NCBI GenBank assembly: GCA_964612455.1 | Contig: CAZTCB010000001.1 | Span: forward strand, 44,313-108,312 | Direction of reading: 5' to 3' | DNA from: SFEB01 sp964612455 | GTDB taxonomy: Bacteria; Bacillota; Clostridia; Christensenellales; CAG-314 | DNA: 64,000 nt | Part shown: positions 37,607-45,492 of the stretch, piece after piece | Position numbering within the stretch: the first letter of the stretch is position 1 | Layout: each line of letters starts with the position of its first letter | The notes under the pieces: generated by a model | Database searches by the model: none | What the model was told of the DNA's origin: nothing | The model's input: only the letters and a program-made list of their open reading frames with translations | Translations under genes and position numbers: made by a program

Positions 37607-37978
37607 TCATATTTGTTTTGTTTGCGGCTTAAAGATAAGAGCGACTAAATATCCGAAAAAAATAGCGGTAGTTATTCCCGTTGCGCAAGCTTTTAAGCCT
37701 CCCGTAAACGCACCTACTATTCCTTCCGATTTAGCTGCTTCAACAGCTCCTTTTACCAAAGCACATCCAAACCCGCTTATCGGCACGCTTGCACCGGCTC
37801 CTGCCCATTCTATTAAAGGTTGGTAAAGACCAAATCCTTGCAAAATAGCGCCTGCAAGCAAAAAAATCACAAGTATACGACCATTAGTCAAATGCGTACA
37901 ATTAATGATTATCTGACCGATAAGACAAATCCCACCTCCGACGGCAAAAGCTTTTACAAACGTTAAAAACATATCCAT
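37607..37978 (-). CDS. spoVAE: stage V sporulation protein AE
   Basis: 123 residues from ATG 37978. GGAGG lies 11 nt upstream; a TTG at 37984 is also possible. A small, very hydrophobic membrane protein with VGGGICLIGQIIINCTHL and GAGASVPISGFGCALVKGA, the repeated family motifs shared with SpoVAC. SpoVAC and SpoVAE form the inner-membrane channel through which Ca2+-dipicolinic acid enters and leaves the spore core. It follows spoVAD by 52 bp. Confidence 0.94.
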   Translation of the reverse strand: MDMFLTFVKAFAVGGGICLIGQIIINCTHLTNGRILVIFLLAGAILQGFGLYQPLIEWAGAGASVPISGFGCALVKGAVEAAKSEGIVGAFTGGLKACATGITTAIFFGYLVALIFKPQTKQI

Positions 37979-38030
37979 AAACAATTTTTCCTCCAAGTAA
38001 CCTTTTTTATTTAATTAAACAGCTTACAAA

Positions 38031-39074
38031 TTATTCTTCGTCCGTATCGTCAAGGTCTGCCGTAATTTCAACGAGATGAGCAATAGCGGCAATGCTTTCT
38101 CCCTGAAAAGACGATAAAGGACTCATTAAAGCACCTGTACCAAGCAACAATACGTTTTTTAAACTTCCGTTTCTCAAACTATCCAATATGATACTGTTGG
38201 TAACTATTGCACTACACGCCGCACCGCTTCCGCCTTGATAAGTTTTTTGTCGCTCAAAATATAGTGCGGCTCCGCAATCGGCATAATTTTTTGACAAATC
38301 CATTCCCTCTCGTAAAGCAAGGTCCATCAATATTTCTTTTCCAAGTTTACCTAAGTCTCCCGTTAAAATCAAATCGTAATCTTCAACGGTTTTGCCGGTG
38401 TCGGCAAAAAACTGTCTTAACGTATCACATGCCGCAGGTGCCATCGCTGCGCCCATATTGTTAATATCTTTTATTCCGAAATCAATAACTCTACCCGGGG
38501 TTGCGGCGGTTATTTTCGGAGAATTTTCGGTCGATTTTTCGGCAGTCAGCAGCGTTGCGCCTACTCCCGTACACGTCCATTGCGTCATCGGCGACCTAAG
38601 TACTCCGAGTTCCAGCGGATAACGGTATTGTCTTTCGGCGGACGAAAAATGACTACCGCTTATACAAATTACGTTTTTATAATAATTATCAACCATAGCC
38701 GCACCTACGACGAGACTTTCGGCATAAGTGCCGCACGCATTATACAACCCTAAAAAAGAAGCAGGAGTTTTTCTTGCGCTGTAAGATGCCGAAATAATTT
38801 GATTTAAAAGATCTCCGCCAAGTATTGCGTCCAACTCTATCGGTAAAAGCTTCGATTTACTCATAACTCCGTCAATGGCAGTTTCAAACATTTTTCTTTC
38901 GGCTTTTTCAAAAGTTTTTTGATCAAATCTGTCATTAAGAAGAGCAAAATCAAATCTGTCCCCCAATTTTCCTCTTAATTCTTTTGGTCCAACGATTGAA
39001 AAACCTTCGGTAAAGTACACGTTTTCAAAACGCATTGTCCTCGGTCTCATCTCTGTTTCTAAATTTTTTGTCAT
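38031..39074 (-). CDS. spoVAD: stage V sporulation protein AD
   Basis: 347 residues from ATG 39074. SpoVAD has a thiolase-like fold and binds dipicolinic acid during its uptake into the forespore. Family marks: TRPRTMRFENVYFTEG-like N-terminus (MRPRTMRFENVYF), ASFLGLYNACGTYAES, PMTQWTCTGVGATLL and GDLGKLGKEI. Seven in-frame codons upstream (to 39095) overlap the spoVAC stop and lack a better RBS; the GGGGGT run before 39074 could serve. It is soluble, between the membrane partners spoVAC and spoVAE. Confidence 0.94.
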   Translation of the reverse strand: MTKNLETEMRPRTMRFENVYFTEGFSIVGPKELRGKLGDRFDFALLNDRFDQKTFEKAERKMFETAIDGVMSKSKLLPIELDAILGGDLLNQIISASYSARKTPASFLGLYNACGTYAESLVVGAAMVDNYYKNVICISGSHFSSAERQYRYPLELGVLRSPMTQWTCTGVGATLLTAEKSTENSPKITAATPGRVIDFGIKDINNMGAAMAPAACDTLRQFFADTGKTVEDYDLILTGDLGKLGKEILMDLALREGMDLSKNYADCGAALYFERQKTYQGGSGAACSAIVTNSIILDSLRNGSLKNVLLLGTGALMSPLSSFQGESIAAIAHLVEITADLDDTDEE

Positions 39075-39084
39075 TTTTACTTTC

Positions 39085-39684
39085 TTAACCCCCAAAAAGT
39101 AACGTCAGCAAGGCAATCAACACACTGATGGCAACTCCGTTGACTATAACGGGACCTGCAACTAAAAACATTTTTGCGCCCAACCCGTAAACCATGCCTT
39201 CACATCTGAATTCAAGCGCAGGAGCAACGACTGCGTTTGAAAATCCCGTTATCGGGACGGTACTGCCCGCACCTGCAAAACGCCCCAAAAGGTCGTAAAT
39301 CCCAAATCCCGTACACAACGCCGAAATTAAAACCAACGTCGACGATGCCAATACCGAAGCTTTTTCCTGCGGAAAATCAAGCAACTTATACAGCTCGATA
39401 AAGGCTTGTCCGATAACGCAAATAAAGCCCCCTACAACGAATGCCCAAAACATATTTTTAAAATGGCTTGATTTCGGCGATTTATAAAAAACGTACTCTT
39501 TATAGTTACTTTTATCGATTTTTTCAAACTTTTTACTTGCCTTATCGTAACGTGCGTTTTTCTTCGCCGCAAAAACTATATCGCGTTTTGGCGATTGCTC
39601 AAAACTTTTTTCTTTTTTTAAACTTAAAGTTTTTTCTACCTTTTTGACTTGTTTGTTTTTATCTTCGTTTTTTATATTACTCAT
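39085..39684 (-). CDS. spoVAC: stage V sporulation protein AC with extended basic N-terminus
   Basis: 199 residues from ATG 39684 (GGAGA 6 nt upstream). Residues ~75-199 are the SpoVAC membrane core (VVGGFICVIGQAFIELYKLL; AGAGSTVPITGFSNAVVAPALE). The first ~65 residues are a Lys/Glu/Ser-rich hydrophilic extension longer than in Bacillus SpoVAC (about 150 residues in total). It may be cytoplasmic and regulatory. A 28-codon ORF ends 1 bp before this start. Bacillus-type spoVAA and spoVAB are absent, as is usual in clostridia. Confidence 0.93.
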   Translation of the reverse strand: MSNIKNEDKNKQVKKVEKTLSLKKEKSFEQSPKRDIVFAAKKNARYDKASKKFEKIDKSNYKEYVFYKSPKSSHFKNMFWAFVVGGFICVIGQAFIELYKLLDFPQEKASVLASSTLVLISALCTGFGIYDLLGRFAGAGSTVPITGFSNAVVAPALEFRCEGMVYGLGAKMFLVAGPVIVNGVAISVLIALLTLLFGG

Positions 39685-39685
39685 G

Positions 39686-39772
39686 TCAAATCTCCACATT
39701 CTCTTTTATAGATATATACGTTTCCCTGTCCGTTTTATTTCGTTCTATCAACGGTGTTTGCGGTTTTTTCAT
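39686..39772 (-). CDS. possible 28-residue small ORF upstream of spoVAC
   Basis: ATG at 39772 is preceded by a good Shine-Dalgarno sequence (TGGAGG, 8-nt gap). It encodes a hydrophilic peptide that begins MKKPQTPLIERNKTDRET and ends KENVEI, with its TGA one base before the spoVAC ATG. The position just after the sigF terminator and the tight coupling suggest that it is translated and may set spoVAC expression. I do not recognise the peptide. No experimental support is available. Confidence 0.45.
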   Translation of the reverse strand: MKKPQTPLIERNKTDRETYISIKENVEI

Positions 39773-39810
39773 GTGAATTGCCTCCAGTAAAACTTTTCCC
39801 AAAATATAAA

Positions 39811-39846
39811 AAAATAAACGCCAAACCCGATGTTTTAGCGTTTATT
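39811..39846 (-). terminator. terminator of the spoIIA operon
   Basis: On the - strand, AATAAACGCTAAAAC pairs with GTTTGGCGTTTATT, followed by TTTTTTAT. It lies just after the sigF stop and separates it from the spoVA genes. Confidence 0.75.
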
Positions 39847-39856
39847 GCAATTAAAA

Positions 39857-40591
39857 TTAATCTTCATCCGAAAATTTCTTGCGTATTTTAGTCAGTATTT
39901 TATTCTCCAATCTTGATATCTGTACTTGAGAAACACCAAGTAACTTTGCTATGTCGCCTTGCGTAAAATCTCTGAAATATCTTAAAATAATAATCTTTTT
40001 TTCTTTAGGCGTCAGTTCCTTAATGATTGTTTTCAATATGACACGGTTTATTATATCGTCTTCTTTTTGATTTGACGGAATTTTATCCATCAAACAAAGA
40101 CCTTTTTCATCCGTATTATCCGCTTTTTCAAAGAGCGATATCGGCATTTTTGCGCTATCCATTACAAAAACAACTTCTCCCGCGTCGATATTAAATTCTT
40201 TAGCAATATCGCTTATTGTCGGCTCGCCTCTATTATTTTTTTTAAAATCGTCGACAAAACGACTTATCTTTGACGACAACGTTTTAACACCTCTGCTTAC
40301 TTTAATATATCCGTCGTCACGTATATATCTTTTAATCTCTCCGATAATCATAGGAACGGCATACGTTGAAAACCTGACGTCAAACTCAATAGAAAAATTG
40401 TATATGGCTTTGAGCAAGCCCATACTTGCTATTTGCATTAAGTCGTTGTATTCTACGCCTTTTCCGACATAACGTTTTACGATACTTTTTATTAAGGGAG
40501 TATTCTCGGTAATTAATCGTTCTTTTGCTGCTTCCTCTCCTTTCTGAGCGCAGACGATTAATTGCATTGTCGTTTCATGATCATATTCCAT
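39857..40591 (-). CDS. sigF: RNA polymerase sporulation sigma factor SigF
   Basis: 244 residues from ATG 40591 (AAGG 6 nt upstream); a GTG at 40603 is a weaker option. SigF is the first forespore-specific sigma factor. It has region 2 (NDLMQIASMGLLKAIYNFSIEFDVRFSTYAVPMIIGEIKRYIRDD, recognised in part), region 3 and a region 4 helix-turn-helix (FTQGDIAKLLGVSQVQISRLE). It overlaps spoIIAB by 11 bp, the conserved order spoIIAA-spoIIAB-sigF. It is held inactive by SpoIIAB until SpoIIAA is dephosphorylated. Confidence 0.96.
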   Translation of the reverse strand: MEYDHETTMQLIVCAQKGEEAAKERLITENTPLIKSIVKRYVGKGVEYNDLMQIASMGLLKAIYNFSIEFDVRFSTYAVPMIIGEIKRYIRDDGYIKVSRGVKTLSSKISRFVDDFKKNNRGEPTISDIAKEFNIDAGEVVFVMDSAKMPISLFEKADNTDEKGLCLMDKIPSNQKEDDIINRVILKTIIKELTPKEKKIIILRYFRDFTQGDIAKLLGVSQVQISRLENKILTKIRKKFSDED

Positions 40592-41042
40592 CTTGACCTT
40601 CACCGTCAGAAAAGCCGAATATTTTTGTCATTTTTACAAGTGTACCTTCGCCGAGCGTGCTCTCAACCTTTAAATCATCCGTAAACGCAGCCATTACAGT
40701 AAATCCCATTCCGCTTCGCTCTTCGGTTTTACAAGTCGTAAAAAATGTTTGCATTGCCTTATTAACGTCACTTATCCCAACACCGAAATCACGTATAGAA
40801 ATCTCGGACGTGTTGTCGTCAAAAAGTTTTACACCGACTACGATATCGCCTTTTTGTTTATTTTTATAACCGTGAACAATACAGTTGGTAACCGCTTCGC
40901 TGACGGCTGTTTTAATGTCGCCTATTTCTTCTATAGTCGGATTAACTTGCGCACAAAAAGCCGCCACCGCGCTACGCAAAAAGCCCTCGTTAACCGATTT
41001 TGCATCTATTGTCATACTAAATTGATTTAAGACTGTTTTCAT
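40581..41042 (-). CDS. spoIIAB: anti-sigma F factor SpoIIAB
   Basis: 153 residues. A GHKL-fold serine kinase and anti-sigma factor. Motifs: the N box (AVSEAVTNCIVHGY), G1 (IRDFGVGISD) and G2 (ERSGMGFTVM). It binds SigF or phosphorylates SpoIIAA. GAGG lies 7 nt before the ATG. It is 20 bp after spoIIAA and overlaps sigF. Confidence 0.95.
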   Translation of the reverse strand: MKTVLNQFSMTIDAKSVNEGFLRSAVAAFCAQVNPTIEEIGDIKTAVSEAVTNCIVHGYKNKQKGDIVVGVKLFDDNTSEISIRDFGVGISDVNKAMQTFFTTCKTEERSGMGFTVMAAFTDDLKVESTLGEGTLVKMTKIFGFSDGEGQDGI

Positions 41043-41062
41043 TTTTCATCCTCACTTTTTTG

Positions 41063-41371
41063 TTAACTGATTTTTGGCATAATCGTATACAAACCTGCCA
41101 TACTGAAAATTTTATCCACAGTACGCGAAACGTTTGTAATAAAAGTTTTACAGCCGATTTTTTTTGCAACTTTATATCTTCCGATAAGCACACCTATACC
41201 GGTACTGTCGGTAAAAGTCAAACGACTAAAATCAAAAATAATTTCTTGCGGTTTATTATCTTCGATTATTTTATCGAGAGCATTTTTAACCTCTTCGGCA
41301 CAAAATTCATCCAATTCGCCGACAAGATTAAACGTAATTTTAAAATTTTTGTTAGAATAATATATTTCCAT
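41063..41371 (-). CDS. spoIIAA: anti-sigma F factor antagonist SpoIIAA
   Basis: 102 residues, STAS domain. The phosphorylated serine is in LTFTDSTGIGVLIGRYK. When dephosphorylated (by SpoIIE) it displaces SigF from SpoIIAB. The RBS is ACGAGG. Classical spoIIA operons are started by sigma-H, but I could not find a convincing sigma-H promoter in the AT-rich 400 bp upstream. Confidence 0.95.
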   Translation of the reverse strand: MEIYYSNKNFKITFNLVGELDEFCAEEVKNALDKIIEDNKPQEIIFDFSRLTFTDSTGIGVLIGRYKVAKKIGCKTFITNVSRTVDKIFSMAGLYTIMPKIS

Positions 41372-41776
41372 TTTTACCTCGTAACGATTAAAATTTTAAT
41401 GCCTCCTAAAGGTATTATTTAGATAAAAAATGTAATAAAATATCAAATTTTGAATTTTTCTTCGCCAAAAATAATATGTATTGCAAATTTACCGCATTAT
41501 ACTTGGTTTGCATAAAAATATTATTTCTAAAATAGTATCTAAATATAACAAAAAAAGATTTTAAATAAACAAAAAAAATCAATATTATTAGCAATAAAAA
41601 AAACAAGCTCCTCGCATGAGAGCCTGTTTTATTGCTAATTATATCTGTATCGATACAATTCTACGTACCAAAATATTTGCCCGCATATATAAAAAGGTAA
41701 CTACGATTATGAAAAATTAAACTAAACTATTTTTTTACTGCTTTGCCGTAATTATTGTTTCCGTAAAAGTATTTTT
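41372..41776. other. gene-free AT-rich interval between spoIIAA and the YdeI-family gene
   Basis: About 400 bp. It contains the RBS region of spoIIAA, a strong bidirectional stem-loop (41588-41638) and long A/T runs. No tRNA, no convincing ORF and no clear promoter could be identified. Confidence 0.6.
41588..41638 (-). terminator. terminator after the YdeI-family gene
   Basis: On the - strand, AGCAATAAAACAGGCTC pairs with a GGAGCTTGTTTT... arm and closes with ATTGCT, with an eight-T run inside the 3' arm. It would end - strand transcription from the CRISPR/YdeI side before the spoIIA operon. Confidence 0.65.
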
Positions 41777-42346
41777 TCATTTATAATATTTATCTATACC
41801 GCCGTATCCGATGATTATTTTTCCCTCACGAGTACGTTTTATAAAACTATCAAGACGTTTTTTAAACTCGGCAGGACGTTTTCTTGCGGCGTCTATATAG
41901 GCAATGCGAATACGCTTATAGCCATCAGATAATCCCTGATAGCTTTTCCAAGCAACCGCATCCGCTTTTATTGCCTCGAGTATATCGTTCGGGAAAACAT
42001 ACGGAGTATGAATGATAGACAATACGTCATCTCTCACGCTTGGATAGAGCAGACTGCGCTCGTTAAGCCAAATCAGCCTCTCTATATTAGTTCGCGAATA
42101 CAGGCTATCTTTTTTTCTCGGGACAAAACGCTGTGCACGATGGGTAGAATCTATGTGTTTAATAGTACTATCAATCCAGCCAAAGCAAAGTGCTTCTTCA
42201 ACTGCATCGTTATATAAAAGCGACTTCTCACCCGATGCCTTCATCGGAAAAATAAACCAGATTTCGCTTTGCGTTTCAAAGTTTTCAGCGAGCCACTTTC
42301 TCCAACTTTGTCTGTCACTCGTATAAAAAGTATTTAAACGTTCCAT
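41777..42346 (-). CDS. YdeI/OmpD-associated family protein
   Basis: 189 residues. The N-terminal motif WRKWLAENFETQSEIWFIFPMK, followed by YNDAVEEALCFGWIDSTIKHID, is the hallmark of the YdeI/OmpD-associated family. The C-terminus has the paired Arg/Lys-rich segment AARKRPAEFKKRLDSF. Family members have been linked to resistance to cationic peptides or bacteriocins, but the activity is not established. The start lies only 22 bp from the last CRISPR repeat, with no visible promoter between. The pre-crRNA transcript may therefore read into it. Confidence 0.85.
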   Translation of the reverse strand: MERLNTFYTSDRQSWRKWLAENFETQSEIWFIFPMKASGEKSLLYNDAVEEALCFGWIDSTIKHIDSTHRAQRFVPRKKDSLYSRTNIERLIWLNERSLLYPSVRDDVLSIIHTPYVFPNDILEAIKADAVAWKSYQGLSDGYKRIRIAYIDAARKRPAEFKKRLDSFIKRTREGKIIIGYGGIDKYYK

Positions 42347-42368
42347 ACAGCTTTTCTGTTATTTGTTT

Positions 42369-43459
42369 GTTTTGTTACCATTTAGATTTACACTATACTC
42401 AAACTTATCCATATTTCACGGTCGTTTCTATCCCGTTTTGTTACCATTTAGATTTACACTATACTCAAACAAACAAATTCACTTTTGCAATACGAGGGCG
42501 GTTTTGTTACCATTTAGATTTACACTATACTCAAACATAATCGGCGCGGGCTTCGTTAATGTCCGTGTTTTGTTACCATTTAGATTTACACTATACTCAA
42601 ACAAACAAATTCACTTTTGCAATACGAGGGCGGTTTTGTTACCATTTAGATTTACACTATACTCAAACATAATCGGCGCGGGCTTCGTTAATGTCCGTGT
42701 TTTGTTACCATTTAGATTTACACTATACTCAAACGCATACAAAGACAGTCTTATTGGACTATCGGTTTTGTTACCATTTAGATTTACACTATACTCAAAC
42801 CGCGTACAATTCAAAGATTTTATTTATAATGTTTTGTTACCATTTAGATTTACACTATACTCAAACCAAGGAAAATGCGGAATATGAGGGCAAGAAGTTT
42901 TGTTACCATTTAGATTTACACTATACTCAAACCCGAAACATAATCTTTGCGGATCACACTTGTTTTGTTACCATTTAGATTTACACTATACTCAAACATG
43001 CATTCGTTAGCATACGGTCGGGGGACGTTTTGTTACCATTTAGATTTACACTATACTCAAACGGGGAAAGAAACTGCATTTGCGTCCAAAGGGGTTTTGT
43101 TACCATTTAGATTTACACTATACTCAAACTTTGCTTGTGCTTTGATTTTTTCAGCCAAAGTTTTGTTACCATTTAGATTTACACTATACTCAAACAGGTA
43201 AACTTTGTTTAATACCCCCCGTTAAGTTTTGTTACCATTTAGATTTACACTATACTCAAACATATGGTTGTGTTTCAGACGCTATACATTAGTTTTGTTA
43301 CCATTTAGATTTACACTATACTCAAACTTTTCGTTCATAGTTTTACTCCTTTATCTTGTTTTGTTACCATTTAGATTTACACTATACTCAAACTAAACAT
43401 ACGAACGATAAGACTGTATTTCTGTTTTGTTACCATTTAGATTTACACTATACTCAAAC
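42369..43459 (-). CRISPR. type II-A CRISPR array, 17 repeats and 16 spacers
   Basis: Seventeen copies of a 36-bp repeat, identical as far as I can read, begin at 42369, 42435, 42501, 42567, 42633, 42699, 42765, 42831, 42897, 42962, 43027, 43094, 43160, 43226, 43292, 43358 and 43424. Spacers are 29-31 bp, mostly 30. Read on the - strand, the repeat starts GTTTGAGTATAGTG and ends GGTAACAAAAC. That orientation is set by the tracrRNA anti-repeat and by a promoter at the high-coordinate end. Leader-proximal (newest) spacers are therefore near 43424. Two spacers occur twice in a tandem duplication. The last repeat at the trailer end is intact. Confidence 0.98.
42471..42734. repeat. tandem 132-bp duplication inside the CRISPR array
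   Basis: Bases 42471-42602 (two spacers and two repeats) recur as 42603-42734. The spacers beginning AAACAAATTCAC and ATAATCGGCGCG each appear twice in the same order. It lies near the older, leader-distal end. Confidence 0.97.
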
Positions 43460-43629
43460 CTCAAATTAGATTAATTTCACCTTTTGCGGCATAGTAAACC
43501 CACTTTGGCAACATAATTTTGATTTACACTATATGTATATTATAACATGTTATTTACCAAAAAGCAATAGTTTTATTGCGTAAACATGACATTTAGTTAC
43601 GTTTTTTCTTTTTTAAAATCACATAGTTT
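43460..43629 (-). promoter_or_regulatory. CRISPR leader with promoter
   Basis: On the - strand, TTGCTT (43567-43562), a 17-bp spacer and perfect TATAAT (43544-43539) predict a start near 43532, about 70 nt before the first repeat. The predicted 5' end carries a 13-nt exact copy of the repeat core (TATAGTGTAAATC, 43533-43521). The leader lies between csn2 and the array. Confidence 0.8.
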
Positions 43630-44295
43630 CTACACTATTATCTCGCACAAATCGTTATCTATTACGAGATTCATTTCACCGTCGCATTTTGGTTTTAAGC
43701 CGCTTTCAATATCCATGCACATCACTCCGTTATACATCAAATGCTTATACAATTCTTGCAGTTCGTACGTTTCAAAAAAGCTTTTCAGGTTAGCAAACGC
43801 TATCAGTCTAATTCCTAAAAAATGCGTAAGCATCGTTACGTAGTCAATCAAACGCTCTATTCCATTATCTGCTTTGTCTGCTATCATCACGCCGAAAGCT
43901 TTGAACATAGCCGTTATCGGCGAGTCTACGTTCCAATCCGTTTCGATCGTGCTTTCAATGTTTAATTTATCCAATAGTGAAAAGAACCTACTATTGATTT
44001 CAAGCACGTCCTCGGCATACTTTTCATTCGCAATATCGCTTAATTCAGCAAGAAGTTTATTATTCGCTTTTTTATCCGAAAAATCAAGCTCAATCGGGTT
44101 ATCTACGAACACGGCGTTCCTACTCAAATTAATTATCTTATCCTTTTCTGAAAGCACAAAACGCTCTTCGCCAAGCCTTATACTATCCCTCAGCTCAACG
44201 TACAACTGCCTATATCTTCTTGGGTTTTCCACCGTGATAACGTTCACTTTGTCACTCGTAAATATCGTTTCTATATCGCAATGAGTAAGCTTCAT
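43630..44295 (-). CDS. csn2: type II-A CRISPR adaptation protein Csn2
   Basis: 221 residues. Csn2 is a toroidal tetramer that binds free DNA ends and is needed for spacer acquisition. The sequence (MKLTHCDIETIFTSDKVNV at the start; ITAMFKAFGVMIADKADNGIE; NVLIAFANLKSFF-like LIAFANLKSFFETYEL) fits the family. Its position as the last cas gene, overlapping cas2 by 4 bp and next to the leader, is diagnostic of subtype II-A. No nuclease motif is expected. Confidence 0.92.
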   Translation of the reverse strand: MKLTHCDIETIFTSDKVNVITVENPRRYRQLYVELRDSIRLGEERFVLSEKDKIINLSRNAVFVDNPIELDFSDKKANNKLLAELSDIANEKYAEDVLEINSRFFSLLDKLNIESTIETDWNVDSPITAMFKAFGVMIADKADNGIERLIDYVTMLTHFLGIRLIAFANLKSFFETYELQELYKHLMYNGVMCMDIESGLKPKCDGEMNLVIDNDLCEIIV

Positions 44296-44612
44296 AGCAC
44301 CACCAGTCTTTCGTCGGTGTCTATTACTTCGTTATTTTTTCCGCCCGTAACAAACTCCATATTAGCAAACTGCTTTTCGCTAACGGTTAACATTTGGATA
44401 TTTCCGCCCTTTACCTTATGACCGCGAACGCTTTCCTTGACCGCCTCGCACACCGTCCCGTTTAGCACGAGCTTGCTATAAACCGACTCCTGTTGCATAA
44501 TAAATCCGCTTCGTATAAGAAACTTTCTAAATCGTGTATACGCTCTTCGCTCTTCCGCCGTTTCCGTCGGCAAATCAAAAAAGACTATTATTCTCATAAA
44601 CCTATAACTCAT
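44292..44612 (-). CDS. cas2: CRISPR-associated protein Cas2
   Basis: 106 residues. Cas2 forms the core of the Cas1-Cas2 integrase. The N-terminal MRIIVFFDLPTETAEERRAYTRFRKFL segment (about residues 6-32) has the ferredoxin-fold beta1 with the conserved Asp, typical of type II Cas2. The start overlaps the cas1 stop by 11 bp; an internal ATG at 44597 is an alternative start. The end overlaps csn2 by 4 bp. Confidence 0.95.
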   Translation of the reverse strand: MSYRFMRIIVFFDLPTETAEERRAYTRFRKFLIRSGFIMQQESVYSKLVLNGTVCEAVKESVRGHKVKGGNIQMLTVSEKQFANMEFVTGGKNNEVIDTDERLVVL

Positions 44613-45471
44613 AAAATACTAGTTGCGACGGATCACTTTCGTTAAGTGCATTAAAAACTCTCTTGCAATACAAGGATATTGCATCGTTAACAGTGTACGT
44701 TTTGCCCGCAATCTCCACTCTCAAATTAAGCAGATCGGCAAGCTCTTGCTTAACCATAGTAGTAACCTCTCCCTCGCCTCGCATAAACACTTTACGATCA
44801 ACTATAACCCTAAACGGCTCCATTAAATCGCTGCTCAAGTTAAAGTGATTAAACTCGTTGCGGTGGAACAGTCCGCACTGCGTTAGATACCCGTCGGCTA
44901 TTATTTCTCTATTAAACGCAGAAAGCAATATTGCGTACCCATAATCAAGCATAGCGTTGTAATTCCGTTCGTCGTCGCTTCTCTTAAAGCCCAGTCCAAA
45001 CAGGGCGTTAAAGTACACCTTTGCAGCGTGTCCTTCCCTGTTGGTTATATCTCCGATCTGCACGTCGCAAACATAACCTTTTAGCATTTCAGCTTGTGGG
45101 CTGCCCAGGTCATCCAAAAAACTTGCCTGTTGCGTTATCTTATTCTTCACTATTTCTGCCCAGACTTTGGATTTTATTTCGTTGCTCCATCCGTTCTGTT
45201 CTCGCACTCTGCCACTGCAATCATGCCTGCCGTACAATGCGTTAAGTTGAGAAATGGGGTTTTGTCTTTCATCGCAAAAAACTATATTTACCTTGTGCTT
45301 AACAAGTTCACACAGCAATACGCCCGTTATAGACACCGCAGTATTCTGCACTATGAGCGTCGAAATCTCATCGATAAACACTCGTTTTATATCCTCGCCA
45401 CGACAAACCAGATATCCCGTTTTATACTCAAGCTTACAACGCTTTTCCACAATCACAACTCGCCAACCCAT
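44602..45471 (-). CDS. cas1: CRISPR-associated endonuclease Cas1
   Basis: 289 residues, normal for type II. Integrase subunit for spacer acquisition. The metal ligands are visible: Glu in NREGHAAKVYFNALFG, His in GLFHRNEFNHFNL, and Glu in SSDLMEPFRVIVD. The RBS GGGAG lies 5 nt before the ATG. It is 21 bp after cas9. Confidence 0.97.
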   Translation of the reverse strand: MGWRVVIVEKRCKLEYKTGYLVCRGEDIKRVFIDEISTLIVQNTAVSITGVLLCELVKHKVNIVFCDERQNPISQLNALYGRHDCSGRVREQNGWSNEIKSKVWAEIVKNKITQQASFLDDLGSPQAEMLKGYVCDVQIGDITNREGHAAKVYFNALFGLGFKRSDDERNYNAMLDYGYAILLSAFNREIIADGYLTQCGLFHRNEFNHFNLSSDLMEPFRVIVDRKVFMRGEGEVTTMVKQELADLLNLRVEIAGKTYTVNDAISLYCKRVFNALNESDPSQLVFYEL

Positions 45472-45492
45472 TCTATCTCCCGGTTTAGATGT

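Noticed and set aside
41415..41606. 63-codon hydrophobic ORF on the - strand upstream of spoIIAA
   Set aside because: It starts with TTG inside the terminator stem, has no RBS and consists of low-complexity A/T codons.
41727..41780. 17-codon ORF (MKKYFYGNNNYGKAVKK) overlapping the YdeI-family stop as ATGA
   Set aside because: The arrangement is suggestive, but there is no Shine-Dalgarno sequence, it is very short and the peptide is unrecognised. Not enough support.
42363..43201. Long + strand open frames with repeated LLPFRFTLYSN peptides
   Set aside because: They are translations of the CRISPR repeats and spacers. The periodicity is 66 bp, and the array is transcribed on the other strand.
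42369..43459. + strand orientation of the array (repeat starting GTTTTGTTACC)
   Set aside because: The ends look plausible for a type II repeat. However, the tracrRNA anti-repeat pairs only with the - strand repeat, and the leader promoter also points to the - strand.
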